Source: Dictyophora rubrovolvata | Taxonomy: Eukaryota > Basidiomycota > Agaricomycetes > Phallales > Phallaceae | Direction: 5' to 3' | Length of the DNA stretch: 64,000 nt | Assembly: GCA_029959195.1 (NCBI GenBank) | Contig: CP114119.1 | Location: 1,488,001-1,552,000, forward strand | Part shown: piece after piece, positions 34,147 through 45,178 of the stretch | Position numbering within the stretch: the stretch's first letter is position 1 | Layout: the number at the start of each line of letters is the position of its first letter | The notes under the pieces: generated by a model | Told to the model about the DNA's origin: nothing | Seen by the model: the letters and a program-made list of their open reading frames with translations, nothing else | Databases searched by the model: none | Made by a program: the position numbers and the translations under genes

Positions 34147-34831
34147 TTTTTTTTATGTTTTTTTTTGCGGTGAAAGTAATTCTGGAGGGGTTAGTTTTTT
34201 CTGGAGGGTCAACTTGAAGGGCACATCAAAGAATTTAGGGAACAAATCAACCTGTTCACATTGAAAAGAACAAAGAAAGATGAAGCCTATATTTAAATGC
34301 AAGGAAAGCAGATAGGGATCGCTTAAATTCGCAATACTCTCATACGATTGCGCAAGTATTCCTAGTAGACCTTTCTAAAAGCAATAGTCACACTTGTGAC
34401 TGTCACGCGCACTACATTTTGGAAGTCTCGACTCTCGAATGATTATGATCTCATATTTAGACTCGAATAGCAGATAAATATGTTATGTATGATGATATTC
34501 TTTTCAGACGAAAATGGCACGCATCCGAATCTACTCCATTTGGCTTAACGAAAGAAATATATGTTGAAATTAGAACACTCGTTACATCAGACGAGTTTTG
34601 CGATTCGGGCCCTTGAGTAGACTGTTGAGGCCATAGATTGAAAGCAAAAACGAGGGAAGAAAAGAAAAGACTCCAATCAATGTACAATGACTTTAATACG
34701 TTTCTATCACTTCCGAGTCCATTCCTATCATTCGAAAAGCGCTCGCGAGGAACGTTCACGACTCTTTATGTAATTTGCGCGTGTCATTTGTAGCTCCAAC
34801 CCCAAGGACCGCAATTTCACTACTCACGATC
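34147..34831. other. divergent promoter region bZIP / Nudix hydrolase
   Basis: About 685 bp. The clearest feature is the 14-bp inverted repeat at 34387-34400 followed by TGACTGTCACG. No convincing coding stretch is visible. Confidence 0.45.
34387..34400. promoter_or_regulatory. inverted repeat upstream of the bZIP gene
   Basis: GTCACACTTGTGAC is a near-symmetric repeat about 240 bp upstream of the bZIP ATG. Such symmetric sites are typical for bZIP dimers and could support autoregulation. Confidence 0.35.
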
Positions 34832-36465
34832 ATGAATGATAATGGTAACTCTTGCCCTTCTTTCTTCAGGAATATTTTGCAATAACAATGACACCTGGTT
34901 GTTTCAGATGAACGACTTGTTATCACCCAACTAGCGCACGCGCTGCAAAGAGTTCGATCAACACCACCTCGGATAATTGCATCACCCCCAACTCGCGAGT
35001 GCCTTTTTCTCTTTCTTCTTATCTATATAGGGGGTATTTGCATTCTGACAGTATCTGTTGTCGTTGCGCAGAACCCCGTCGTGCGGCTGTCGCCATTGTC
35101 CTTCGTATAGTTCCCCCACCCGACTTCTCACTGCCTAGTATATCACCAGAGCCGCCCGGTCTAACAGAGTTTTTCCAACTGGATTGGGTAAATGCCCCAA
35201 AATCGAGGGCTGAGATTTTATTTATACATAGACGAAAAGGTGATGGCTCAGAAACAAACCGTTTCTCAAAAGAAGCACATGTTGCTTTTCCTGGTGGGCG
35301 GGTGGAAGAAGGCGACGAAGGAGGTCACTATACAGGTAAGTTGATGGCTTTCTTTTGTCATAATGCCCAGTTTATTCAACTTTTTTTTTATCCATTTGAT
35401 AGCTATGAGACAAACTTGGGAAGAAATTGGCCTTGACTTGGCTGAAAAGGATTTTATCTGCGTCGGTCAACTGGATGATCGAGAGATAACAACATCACTG
35501 GGAAAGCGCCTTTTAATGATACTATCTCCTTTCGGTAAATTATTTCGTGAGAACTTGTTGTTCCGACGTTCTGATTATTGCTGTTTTCAGTGTTCCTTCA
35601 GGTCACTCCGAGCCCTATATCAATTGATCCTCCTCCCGAAACAACAATACATTGGATGCCGCTCTCAAGACTAGTACGACAAAGATCAATATGGTCTTAT
35701 GTTACCGTCGATGTTGCTTCAAGACTGACACCAAAACACTCGTGGATTAAAATACTCGTCCGTATTCTTGTCGGTAGCATGCAATTCTCCGCGATAGTAT
35801 TGAACACATCGTGGGAAAAGAGAGCAGAACAAAATGAAAAGGCGCAAATCGGTCGCCATCATTTCCTCAAGTTGTGGGGATTAACATTGGGTATGACCCT
35901 AGATTTATTGGCGTGCATGCCGGACTCTTTTTCGCGGAGTGAAAAAGCTCCCGGTTCCCCGACTGACTATGCTTTCACTCCACATCCTGTCGACACCGAC
36001 CATGCGATAAACATAGCGATGGCACCTTCCCTCACGTAAGATGCTTTTATACCCATCCATCGACTGCAGCTGAAAATGACTCGTGCTTCAGGTCCATCTT
36101 TCCTAGGTTCTCGTACCCCGATGTCAATTTTTGGATTTGGTAAGATTTGCTTTCTCTTACTAACACCATAGTAACCAACTTGCCGTTTTGTAGGGTATTC
36201 GGAAAACGATATCGAGAAGTTGTTCGAGGATGGGAGTCCAGCGTTCAGTCCGGTGGGAGCAATGATAAGCGGTGTGTTGGTTTATCGGTTTCCTGATAGA
36301 AACAGTAACAAAATTTCGTACGACAGAATTAATTGGACTGGAACAGCGTTAAACACGTTTTACGCAGCTGTACGAAAGGCCTTGATTGTGGTTATTATTC
36401 TTCGGGCTATAGGGGTCTTGCTAGCAATAGGAGTGGGAAGTTGGTGGCTTCTGAAATATCAGTGA
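34832..36465 (+). CDS. Nudix hydrolase with a C-terminal transmembrane segment
   Basis: Predicted Nudix hydrolase resembling coenzyme A diphosphatases (Pcd1/NUDT7-8 type). Exons: 34832-34844, 34908-34998, 35072-35335, 35403-35534, 35591-36035, 36092-36139, 36194-36271 and 36327-36465. The Nudix box is recognisable: AFPGGRVEEGDEGG followed by RQTWEEIGL, with Gln where most members have Glu in REUxEE and a one-residue longer spacing. KRLLMILSPFVFLQ follows. The C-terminal exon adds NWTGTALNTFYAAV and a hydrophobic helix (ALIVVIILRAIGVLLAIGVG) ending WWLLKYQ, so the protein may be membrane-anchored. The first exon codes only 13 nt. The substrate is inferred from family resemblance only. Confidence 0.85.
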
Positions 36466-36655
36466 TTTGCTTCTTGTCTTTTATAATCATGATTATTGGT
36501 ATGTATATTCACGGACAGAGTCACCGACCCATTCCATTGGATGGAGTGATCTTGATTGAATCATAAAAAAGATAGCCTATTGAAGAACGATGTGCAACAT
36601 GGACAAACAATATGAACTCGACAAGAACGCTGGAGAATGACCAACTGATCACTGG

Positions 36656-37071
36656 TCAAGACTTGACAAACTTGGGAAAGCAAACGTCGATGGTCTTTGA
36701 ATGCTTATTCGAGGCGTGCTCTTCTAGTCTATATATGATAAACAAGTCAGCCAGTAGTCAGCGTGAATAGATCACATAAAAGCAAAAGCACTAACGCAGG
36801 TTGTCTAGTGGTGATGAGCTGTATAAGAACACATAAGATGAAAGCATCATTCGCACGAGTTACAGAATGACTCACGAATGTCTGTTTGCAAATTTCGCAT
36901 TGGATATTTTTTGCCTGCTCGTTGATCTTCAGCGAACTCTTCGCCTCTTTTGGAGCACCCTTTGTTGCCCGTTCGCGTTTTTGCTGAGCTTTGGCACCCT
37001 GAAAAAAAATTTTGATTAGTATTTCGGACAACACAGGACATTTATTCAAGATAAATACTAACATTACCCAT
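36656..37071 (-). CDS. small zinc-binding protein (ZNF706/At2g23090 type)
   Basis: Small conserved eukaryotic protein of about 75 residues with an N-terminal SERF/4F5-like basic segment and one zinc finger. Exons (minus): 37071-37063, 36998-36876, 36818-36796 and 36728-36656. Motifs: GAKAQQKRERATKGAPKEAK, then NIQCEICKQTF, ITTRQPALEEHASNKHSK, and the end FPKFVKS; the zinc ligands are the CxxC pair and the two His. The first exon codes MGN only, and the third exon is 23 nt. Human ZNF706 has been linked to translation and stem-cell exit, but the function in fungi is unknown. It is convergent with the Nudix gene. Confidence 0.92.
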
Positions 37072-37418
37072 GACACAACACTAGAAAGAAATGGAACAGA
37101 GATGAGTGGCCGAATAATTTGCTGGGTTTTAATTTTCACTGCATTGATGGCAAGTGCAAGCCAGACGTTGCGCCGACCCTATCTTTCCAGATGCTTACAG
37201 CATCTTATCACATTGGTTTCCTTTTCTTTCTTTTCTTTCTTTTTGAAACGAACGAAGCTCAAGAAAATACCCAAGCCTGACCTTTTTTTAAAGTGTCGAC
37301 TACACACGGCAGGATGATGAAACCGGCGAAAGAAGCTCGGGCCGGTTCCGGGGAAGTTTCGTGCTGCTTGACCTTTCGCTCATAATCATTGACTCAAAAT
37401 CGTTCTTGGTTCTCTAAA
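37072..37418. other. divergent promoter region zinc protein / threonine aldolase
   Basis: About 350 bp between start codons. It contains short C/T-rich and TTTCTTTTC tracts usual for fungal promoters. No coding or RNA gene is apparent. Confidence 0.45.
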
Positions 37419-39003
37419 ATGTCGACTAACATTTCTTCAGATATTTTTGAGTCTGCCAAAATCGACGTCAGTCTTGGTATTGACCTCGACTCCATGAGGC
37501 TTGCTATCTCACGCAGCTTTGCCTGTGAGCGTATATGCTAATCAACCTAATCAACTTTGCGTTATTAAAATTTCTTTTTCTTTCACAAAGCCGATACGAT
37601 TACTGGTAAGAAAGGCAGTATTGAAGACAACTCAAATTTTCAGTAACATATTATTGCATAGCTCCCACCGCTGAAATGTACGAATACGCCGTGCGATCTT
37701 CCCTGGGAGACGATGTCTATGAGGAACCTTCCACCAAAATATTGGAAGCTCATATAGCCAAATTATTTGGCAAAGATGCCGCAATCTTTGTTTCTTCAGG
37801 AACAATGTCCAATCAATTGGCTCTTAGAGCTCACCTCTTCCAACCACCGCACTCCGTACTTTGTGATATCCGTTCTCATATTCATCGGTAAGTGTCTGCT
37901 TTCCCAAGTCGCATAACAATTGCGAAATATGTTTAGCTATGAAGCTGGTGGTACTGCCTATCATTCTCAAGCCACTGTAATTCCAGTAATTCCTTCTGAT
38001 GGTGGGATCATCCGTTCCTTTTGATTGTGTTGACCTACTGACGTTTGCCAAATACACAAGGTCACCACCTTACTCTACAGGACGTAGAAAAAGATATTGT
38101 AAATGAAAACGATATCCATTTGTCCGTCTCCTAACTCTTTGCCTATTTTCATATGACTAAACGTTTACTTCCACTTTGTCTACAGTGCAAACACAAAGGT
38201 AATCGCCTTGGAAAACACCCTGAACGGTGGCATTTTCCCTCAAGACGAGATTGTCAAAATTTCGGAGTACGCCAAGTCGCTTGATGTTCGCATGCATTTA
38301 GATGGTGCCCGTATTTGGCATGTCGCAGCCGAAACAGGAACACCTTTAGATGTTTTAGCTGCCCCCTTTGACTCGATTAGTTGCTGCTTTAGCAAGGGAT
38401 TAGGTGACCATCATGTTGGATATTCAAATATCATGACTAAATTTTTCCAAGGTGCACCTGTAGGCTCCTGTCTAGTAGGCAGTAAAGCCTTCATAGCCCG
38501 TGCGCGCAGTCTTAGAAAGATTTTCGGAGGTGGAATGCGCCAAACTGGAATATTAGTTGGCTGTGCTGCATATGCTCTTTCTAATAATTTCAAATTACTT
38601 CCTGGTGTCCATAAACTGGCTCGTCAACTAGAGGAAGGGTTAAGGGATCTCGGTGCTCAAATTTTAGTGTCTGCGGAGACATGCATGGTATTCCAGTTCA
38701 ATTTTCTTTGGTTTAGGCTGGATAGTTGACTCACTTTATTCAAAGATCTTCTATGACCCGACTCCAATCGGGCTAAGCTACGACGAAATTACCGAACGAG
38801 CTGCCGCGCTTACTCCCTCTATCAAAACGGGAGGTTCAAGGCTCGTCGTCCATATTCAAACCAGTCCCCAGACTATCGTTGATTTTTTGGATTTGTTGAA
38901 AACAATGATGAGCGAAAAAGGACTCATAGGGAAAGTCGTCAACGGACATCGTGAGGTAGATTACTCCAATATATATGTAAGGTCAAAAAAGCTGAAGGAT
39001 TAA
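37419..39003 (+). CDS. GLY1: low-specificity L-threonine aldolase
   Basis: PLP enzyme cleaving threonine (and allo-threonine) to glycine and acetaldehyde, a main glycine source in fungi. Exons: 37419-37524, 37591-37605, 37662-37887, 37937-38001, 38061-38121, 38186-38403, 38452-38687 and 38746-39003. The fold-type I motifs are FVSSGTMSNQLALRAH, ALENTLNGGIFP, MHLDGARIWHVA and CCFSKGLGAPVGS, with the PLP Lys in the last. RKIFGGGMRQTG is a family signature. Exon 2 is only 15 nt, yet needed to join SFASDTIT to APTAEMYEYA in frame. The C-terminus ends YVRSKKLKD. Confidence 0.95.
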
Positions 39004-39137
39004 TGTTGACTTCGCTTTCAATTTGTATCTTTTTTGGATAGAACAATAGATTTTTTTTACATACAAGGGCTCGACTAATAATACATGCATATACAAACCC
39101 AATATCTACAAAACCCGAAACAATGTAGTGCCATAGA

Positions 39138-40082
39138 TCATGAATCCGACATCTTCCGTTCCGCTTCTAACAGCGCGTCAAATTGTGCTTGCTCAATATC
39201 CCTTTCAGATGAAGAGGTACCCTCTATTTCCGCAGACGAAGGCGTCGCCTTTGCCCGTTCGGGCTGCGCGTAGTATCGCGACTTTTCGTGACTCTGACGT
39301 ATTCTGTCCCATGAAGATGGTCCGGCTGTACCTGTTGTTTTGCGAAGTTCCTCCCAACGAGATCCTACCGTGTTAAACAAGAATCATATACATCTAACCA
39401 GAAAGAAGAGAAAATAGTATTATTCTACCTTGGTGGTTATCTGTGCCGTTGGCACCATCCACTGGTCGGGGTTGGTCGCGACTACGTTTTGGATCTTCAC
39501 CTGCCGTCAAAACAACTATTCCACGACTTTTCAATAGAGCGTTCATAGTGGTTTCTCGATTTTCCAAACTACGTTGATACTGCCTAAAAGCACTGGCCTT
39601 CAAGAGTGCCGGTAGTGAAATATTAGTGAATACTTGACCATGGCACAACGTCGCTTGATACGAATCGCACCTGCACAAGCCAAAACGGAGCGGATCCCAT
39701 AGTATACACTAATGGAAGAAAAATTATAGAGCGCAGGTTGAAGGGTTGGCGGCGGTACCAATGTCGATAGAAGACGGTGCCTGCTACTGCCCCGACACCA
39801 GCAAATGTCTAGATGAAAAGTTAATTTCGGAAAAAAGCACCTTAAATAGATTTGACAAGACTTACTTACCGCGTAATATTGATAATGAATAGCATCCGAT
39901 GCAAACTTCTTGGTCCGTTCGAGATCGTTGTGTGAAACTGTACCAGCCTGGTGACGGTATTACTAAACTGTATGTATTCGAACGCGACTTGCGTGCTTTG
40001 ACATAATTACCTCAACATCCTCTCTTAAAGCCTTGTCAATCGTATCGCGGGCCCACACTGATCTTGCCCCGGTTGACGCCAT
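39138..40082 (-). CDS. conserved-looking hypothetical protein with one hydrophobic segment
   Basis: I do not recognise this gene. The start at 40082 gives MASTGARSVWARDTIDKALR. Exon 1 is 40082-40011 and exon 2 39947-39870. Next comes a Gly/Ala-rich hydrophobic stretch (FAGVGAVAGTVFYRHW) that may cross a membrane, then a helical region (LLKASAFRQYQRSLENRE), and a charged C-terminus with SRWEELRKTTG and SSSERDIEQAQFDALL. The regular short introns and amphipathic N-terminal region suggest a real, possibly mitochondrial, protein. The intron between about 39763 and 39669 can be read in two ways. It is divergent from the exonuclease gene, with 83 bp between start codons. Confidence 0.65.
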
Positions 40083-40165
40083 GAATGTGAAACTGCTGAA
40101 ACTCGCTGTATGTATGGGGGTAAGAAAGGCGCGTGTCACGGTGACAGTCCTACATTCGTTCTTGA

Positions 40166-41837
40166 ATGTCTTCGCATGACTTGAAGTCTTTGAGAGAGAA
40201 ATCGCCAGTTATATCTAGGGAATGGAAGACTTTACCGACTTCAAGTTCAAGTGATCCTTTGCACAAAATCAAAATAATGTCTTGGAATGTACGAGCGTCG
40301 TTATTCAACATTTTTTCGAGCCGTTCAATAAGTCAAACAGATGCTGGCTCAAACTTTGATTAGTATGTCAATCGCGGGAGCATGAATATATATTTTCGAT
40401 CTTATTCAAGCTTCAATCAGGAAGAGATCTATTTCCAACAAGGTTTGTCCGTCCGAATCACAGCCGTAGGCCGAGCTCACTCGAGTGCACTAGCGATTGT
40501 TTGAAAGCAAACCAACGCGAAGGAATGCTTTTTAACGAAATCCTTACAAACAAGGCAGATATTGTATGCCTCCAGGTATCAGTTTTCCCCGAAATCAGTG
40601 CTTTCAATCTTATATCAAACAAACCATTTATATATTTTAGGAAGCAGATCGTCTAGAGAAATTGATACCAATGCTTCAAAGCGCCTCGTACGGTTATTTA
40701 TATGCAAATGGACCCGGAAAACGTCATGGATGCATCATTGCCTATTCGTCAAATTTATTCGAAGAAATTGGCCATTCAGTGGTGTTATACGACGATCGTA
40801 TAACAAATGAGGGCGTCAACTTCAATGACGGCACAAAAGAGCGAACTCGACTCACTAAGAATGTTGGGCTAGTGGTGGGTCTAAAAAGACTGAATGCATC
40901 TACGGGCATAGTTATCGCGACTACTCATTTATTCTGGCATCCACGGTAAATATTCCTTTTCCCAAGATTTACGAGCGGTCCCATATATTATATGCTAGGT
41001 TCACCTACGAGCGTATCAGGCAAGTTGATAATCTTAATAGATTATCCGAGTACATATCTCATATGTACTTGTTGTCTCAAGACAATCGATTTTGCTATTG
41101 CGGGAAATTCAACGCTTTCGACAAGAACACGGTCTCGCTGACTGGCCATGTATAATTGCCGGAGGTAACCGATATTTCTCTCGAATACTCGGGTTTCTCT
41201 TAAATGATTGTTCAGATTTTAATTTTCCGCCTACGGACCCCGGATATGCCTTATTAATGGGGGAAACGCTGTCATTAGAGCAGTGGAAAAAAATAGATGA
41301 ATCCCGAGTTATCCATGTCTCCGTTGACAGCACTTTGGCCGATTCGAGTACTCCGGCTCCTGTGGACGAAAACATTGATCCTGACGTAGAAATCACGGAT
41401 TCACGAACTGCACAGGCCGATGACAGGTTGTTATCGAATGAGGAGATATTTGCTTCGTTCCGAAGATTATCTCCTTTGAGAAGTGCCTACGAGGAAGCGC
41501 AACGAATGGTGATGGAACAATCCTCCCCAATCGTGTTCGGTAGCCGGTTAAGAGAATCATTTCTTTCCCAAAGACTTGGATATTACGAACCTGTGTGGAC
41601 GAGCTATACTCATTTTTGGAAATCCACATTAGGTAAGGACATGAGTTACTTATATATCACAATTTTCTTTTAAAGTTAATCCCAGATTATATATTTATCA
41701 TGGATGGAGGCATAGAATTACAGGGTTTTCTTCAGATACCGGATACCCCAGCCCTTGAACCAGGTCTACCAATGAAAAATAAATGCGGTAGCGATCATAT
41801 CAGTTTGGTCGTAGAAATAACAACGAATTTAAAGTAA
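40166..41837 (+). CDS. Ngl/Ccr4-related exonuclease (EEP family)
   Basis: Predicted RNA exonuclease of the endonuclease/exonuclease/phosphatase fold, close to yeast Ngl2/Ngl3. Exons: 40166-40293 (approximate end), 40341-40362, 40421-40442, 40494-40575, 40641-40945, 40999-41019, 41082-41164, 41216-41632 and 41686-41837. Motifs: KIKIMSWN, MLAQTLIRRDLFP, ADIVCLQEADR (catalytic Glu), ATTHLFWHPR, WPCIIAGDFNFPPTDPGY, DYIFIMDG and CGSDHISLV (catalytic Asp-His). Three exons are only 21-22 nt long. The intron after exon 6 uses a GC donor (GCAAGT from 41020), which alone restores the IRQSILLLREIQRF frame. Confidence 0.9.
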
Positions 41838-41893
41838 TACTCTAGAAACAATCCAACGTAAAAATTCAAATAGAAAGCATAACAAATCTATTT

Positions 41894-44893
41894 CTATGGA
41901 TTCGTTCGGCTTGCTGCTCGGTCAGAGCCAGCCAGCAACTTATCAAAAAGTCCGTTGGCAGAAGCCTCGTTTCGTAACTGAATCAAATAAATAATCCCCG
42001 TTCGAGCTCCCTTATCGCTTAATTCAATGGCAACCCCCGTTTTACCAACACGTTCCACACCATCTGTTAATACGATGGTAGATATCAGCGGTGCTTTATC
42101 TTTTGAATCAGATTCAGCGACAAGTTGTTTGACATTTGTAGGCTGCTGAAGATAGAGTGTCAACTTGGCGGAGCCTAAACTTTTCCATTGGCCATGCTGC
42201 AGCTTCAGGAAGACCTTGCATTTGAATTGAGCCGTAATACTCGAGACGACGGGTCCCGAGAACCGACGACCGTCATCGACCGGCGATCCTGTTGGGCTAT
42301 CACCTCCCATATCTTGTGTTGATGTCCATGAATTTACTGATATTGAGTTTGCACGCGATTGAGAGTGATACGAGGGAATGGAGTCTCCTGATTGCCTTCG
42401 AGGAACGCTGAGTGTATTTTGACGGTTGACATGTGGATACGCTTCGGGGAAATGATCCTGTTGCATAGATGAATTGCGGGCTGGATGGTGGTATGTATCA
42501 TTCAGATGTGTCGTTGAGACGCTTTTGCGTAACATAGGATTATCATGGGATGAAAGCCCGCCGTTCCAGTTTTGGCCGGACTGCTCGTTCGGAAAATGCG
42601 TTAAGTTCGGTGTCAGTGGACGACCTTGAAGTGTAACATTCATGTGATGATAGTTGGAAATGGGTTCAAAATATGGCTGACCAGCACTGGGATGACTCGT
42701 GTTGGGATGAAATGCATTACTTGCACCTCTGGGAGGAGGTATGTACAGATTATGTGACGCGGGGGGTTGAACTGATGTAAAATCGGTCTGAAGAGTCGAA
42801 AGTTGGGGGGGCCGTAAAACTGACGTCCTTCTTGAATTATTGGCTAACTCAGGGCGACCATGAGATGTCATCTCATTGTTGTTCCCTTCAGAGAGGGCTT
42901 GAGCGTGGCTTACAGCATGATTCATAGATAATTGACCAATAGGAATATCGTCCACGTTTCGAGGTGGAATTGATTGTGATTCTCGCGAGGCACCCTCCAT
43001 CGAAGGGGTTTTATCCGAAGGACTAGTTTTGTTTGTCGATAGTTTCAAAGGAGGGACGGGCGGTGGTGGTGATTGACTACGACGAATCGGTACTAACCAA
43101 AACTGGTGTCAAAGACGGGTACAAGAGGAATATAACAAAGCATACATGTCGATGCATCTTCTATACACTTATTGAAGTGCTTCAACAAGTGATCGCGATC
43201 GGTAATGCTTTTAAGACGTAGGGTGATTGTTTCCTTTTTCAAAACGACAAATTGCAAGATGGCATCTTAACGCAAGATTGTCACTTTACAGAAAGCCAAA
43301 ATAAGAGGTGACTTACCGTCAGACGGCGGCTCCAACACTCTTAGGTGCTTGGCAGCTAGTGGAGGATATAACAGTTTGAGGTCAGAAGATGTTTTCTCGC
43401 ATAAGAGTAACAGATCAGTTAAGAGGAATATGCATCCTCGAGGATGTGATTGACTACTCTCGGGAAGGGATTTGGGTGTAAAATATATCTCCACGTCCTT
43501 TGTCAAACGGATCGTCCTTGTATAGGGTAACGATGTTGAGTTTAGCTGTGGTTGAGTGGGCTAACAACGTAGTTAATTACACTCTTTTGAAAGGACTATG
43601 AATGAAAGCGAGGCATACTCTGGGCTTCAAAGTGAATAGATCCAAGACACAATCTGTGGTTAATTTCTGCTCTAATTCAGTGAGAGTAAGATTTGAGTTC
43701 GCTGAAGACATCGGCGGCCGGTCCGGAGTATGCAGCCTAAATAAATGTAAGCACAGAAAAAAACTAAATCTCAGGAAATCATACTCCAATTTCTTTTCGA
43801 CGGGAGGGGGGTGTGGACCAGCTTCTAAGTCTTGTACAACTTCACTTTGCGTGTTGGCATTGTTATTTGTCTCGTTTAGGCCAGCTGAACGTAGATTAAT
43901 TTGTTTTGAGACATCCTGACCACCGACATTAATTTCTGCACGCTGTGATAATGCATCTAGTAGGGCATCCAGTTTATGAACGGCTTCCACAAGTAGATCA
44001 TGGTCGCTTCGACCAGCTTCGGTACTCTTGAGTAAACGGGTGTACAACTTTCGATAATATTTTAGGCGCGATGGGGGTAGAGCGAATAGCGAGTCCAAAG
44101 ACCACGAAGGTACTGGGGATGAAGAAAATGAATCGGGAGGGAATTCTTCAGTGAGAGCCTGCAAAATTTGGGGAAGTGCAGTATTGGAAGCTATCGGAGC
44201 CCACGTGTCAGGATTAAACCCCGTAATATAATTGTTGGTAAACTTGGTATAAGGTTTTTCTAGATCAATACTCTATACATGGATGGTGAATTTGACAAAA
44301 ATCTTAGGAGACGAGATCCAGCCTACCCAGTTCATCAAGATATCACCAAGCGCTTTCGCGGAATTTGGGTTATTGGGATTTTGGTCTACCTCTTTCAGTT
44401 GCTTTAATTCGCAGTCAGAAGCAGAAGCGGCACATTGGCGAGAGGACTGACAGACAATAGCCGACGATTTGCTTTGAACACGGCTTCTATTCCCCTGAAC
44501 ATGGCATCAAGCTCCTTGGGCGGTAAATTTGATCTTGTCCATGCAGCGGCTACTTTCTGGAAGCATGGGTTAGATATAGTTACAGCCGTTCTGAGGTTGA
44601 CTGACGCGTATGGTGGCAGCCAGCATGGTAACATAAGTCTCCTCCGTCTGGACTAAATCAACCAGGGGATTCGGTTTTTTGCCCTGCTTACTTCTGAGCT
44701 TTGTGGAGCTTCCATTTTCTGAATCTATTGGTGGGGGTGGAAGTTGTTTCCTGTGAGTATCTGTGGGCGAAAGAGCACCAGAGGCTGATGGTGATGGCTG
44801 GTCATTGAACGATGCAGATGCTTGCATGTGGGAGTTGAAAAGACTTTCTTGTGTAAACGAAAGCTCTGGAAGATGGGGGGATGTCGAAACCAT
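41894..44893 (-). CDS. Rho guanine-nucleotide exchange factor (DH-PH) with long C-terminal region
   Basis: Predicted RhoGEF, activating Rho/Cdc42-type GTPases. The start at 44893 gives MVSTSPHLPELSF. A Ser/Pro-rich N-terminus is followed by the DH domain: LVDLVQTEETYVTMLAATIR, KVAAAWTRSNLPPKELD, LGDILMNWIDDLEKPYTKF, and about 43577-44270 for the rest (RLKYYRKLYTRLLKSTE). A PH-like stretch has RGCIFLLTDLLLLCEK. A Gln/His/Ser-rich linker of more than 200 residues follows, then a C-terminal globular region with FKCKVFLKLQHGQWKSLG and DGVERVGKTGVAIELSD, which looks like a second PH/Ran-binding-like fold. At least eight exons; several junctions were not traced. Confidence 0.82.
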
Positions 44894-45178
44894 GCCAAAA
44901 CTGATGGTATAGAGGAAGGGAAAGAGCAAGATTAGTCACTCCTCAAGGCCTTACAAGGCTGCTTCAGGTAATTGGGGAGCAGCAGCACTGGCATGCACTG
45001 ACATGTGACACGCCTGGGTGATCGCATAAAGGTATTGGAGACAGGCGCTGCTCCCGGCAGGAATATACGCGGTAGTTTACAACAACAAATTTCAATTCAG
45101 ATTGTAATCAGTAAAGCTACAAAATAACCAAAACAATATCATTAAATAACTACACTTTCACCCCAGCTCATACTTATT

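Noticed and set aside
34457-34759. Minus-strand open frame of 100 codons upstream of the bZIP gene
   Set aside because: No recognisable motif, no splice partners in frame, and it lies in the divergent promoter; probably chance.
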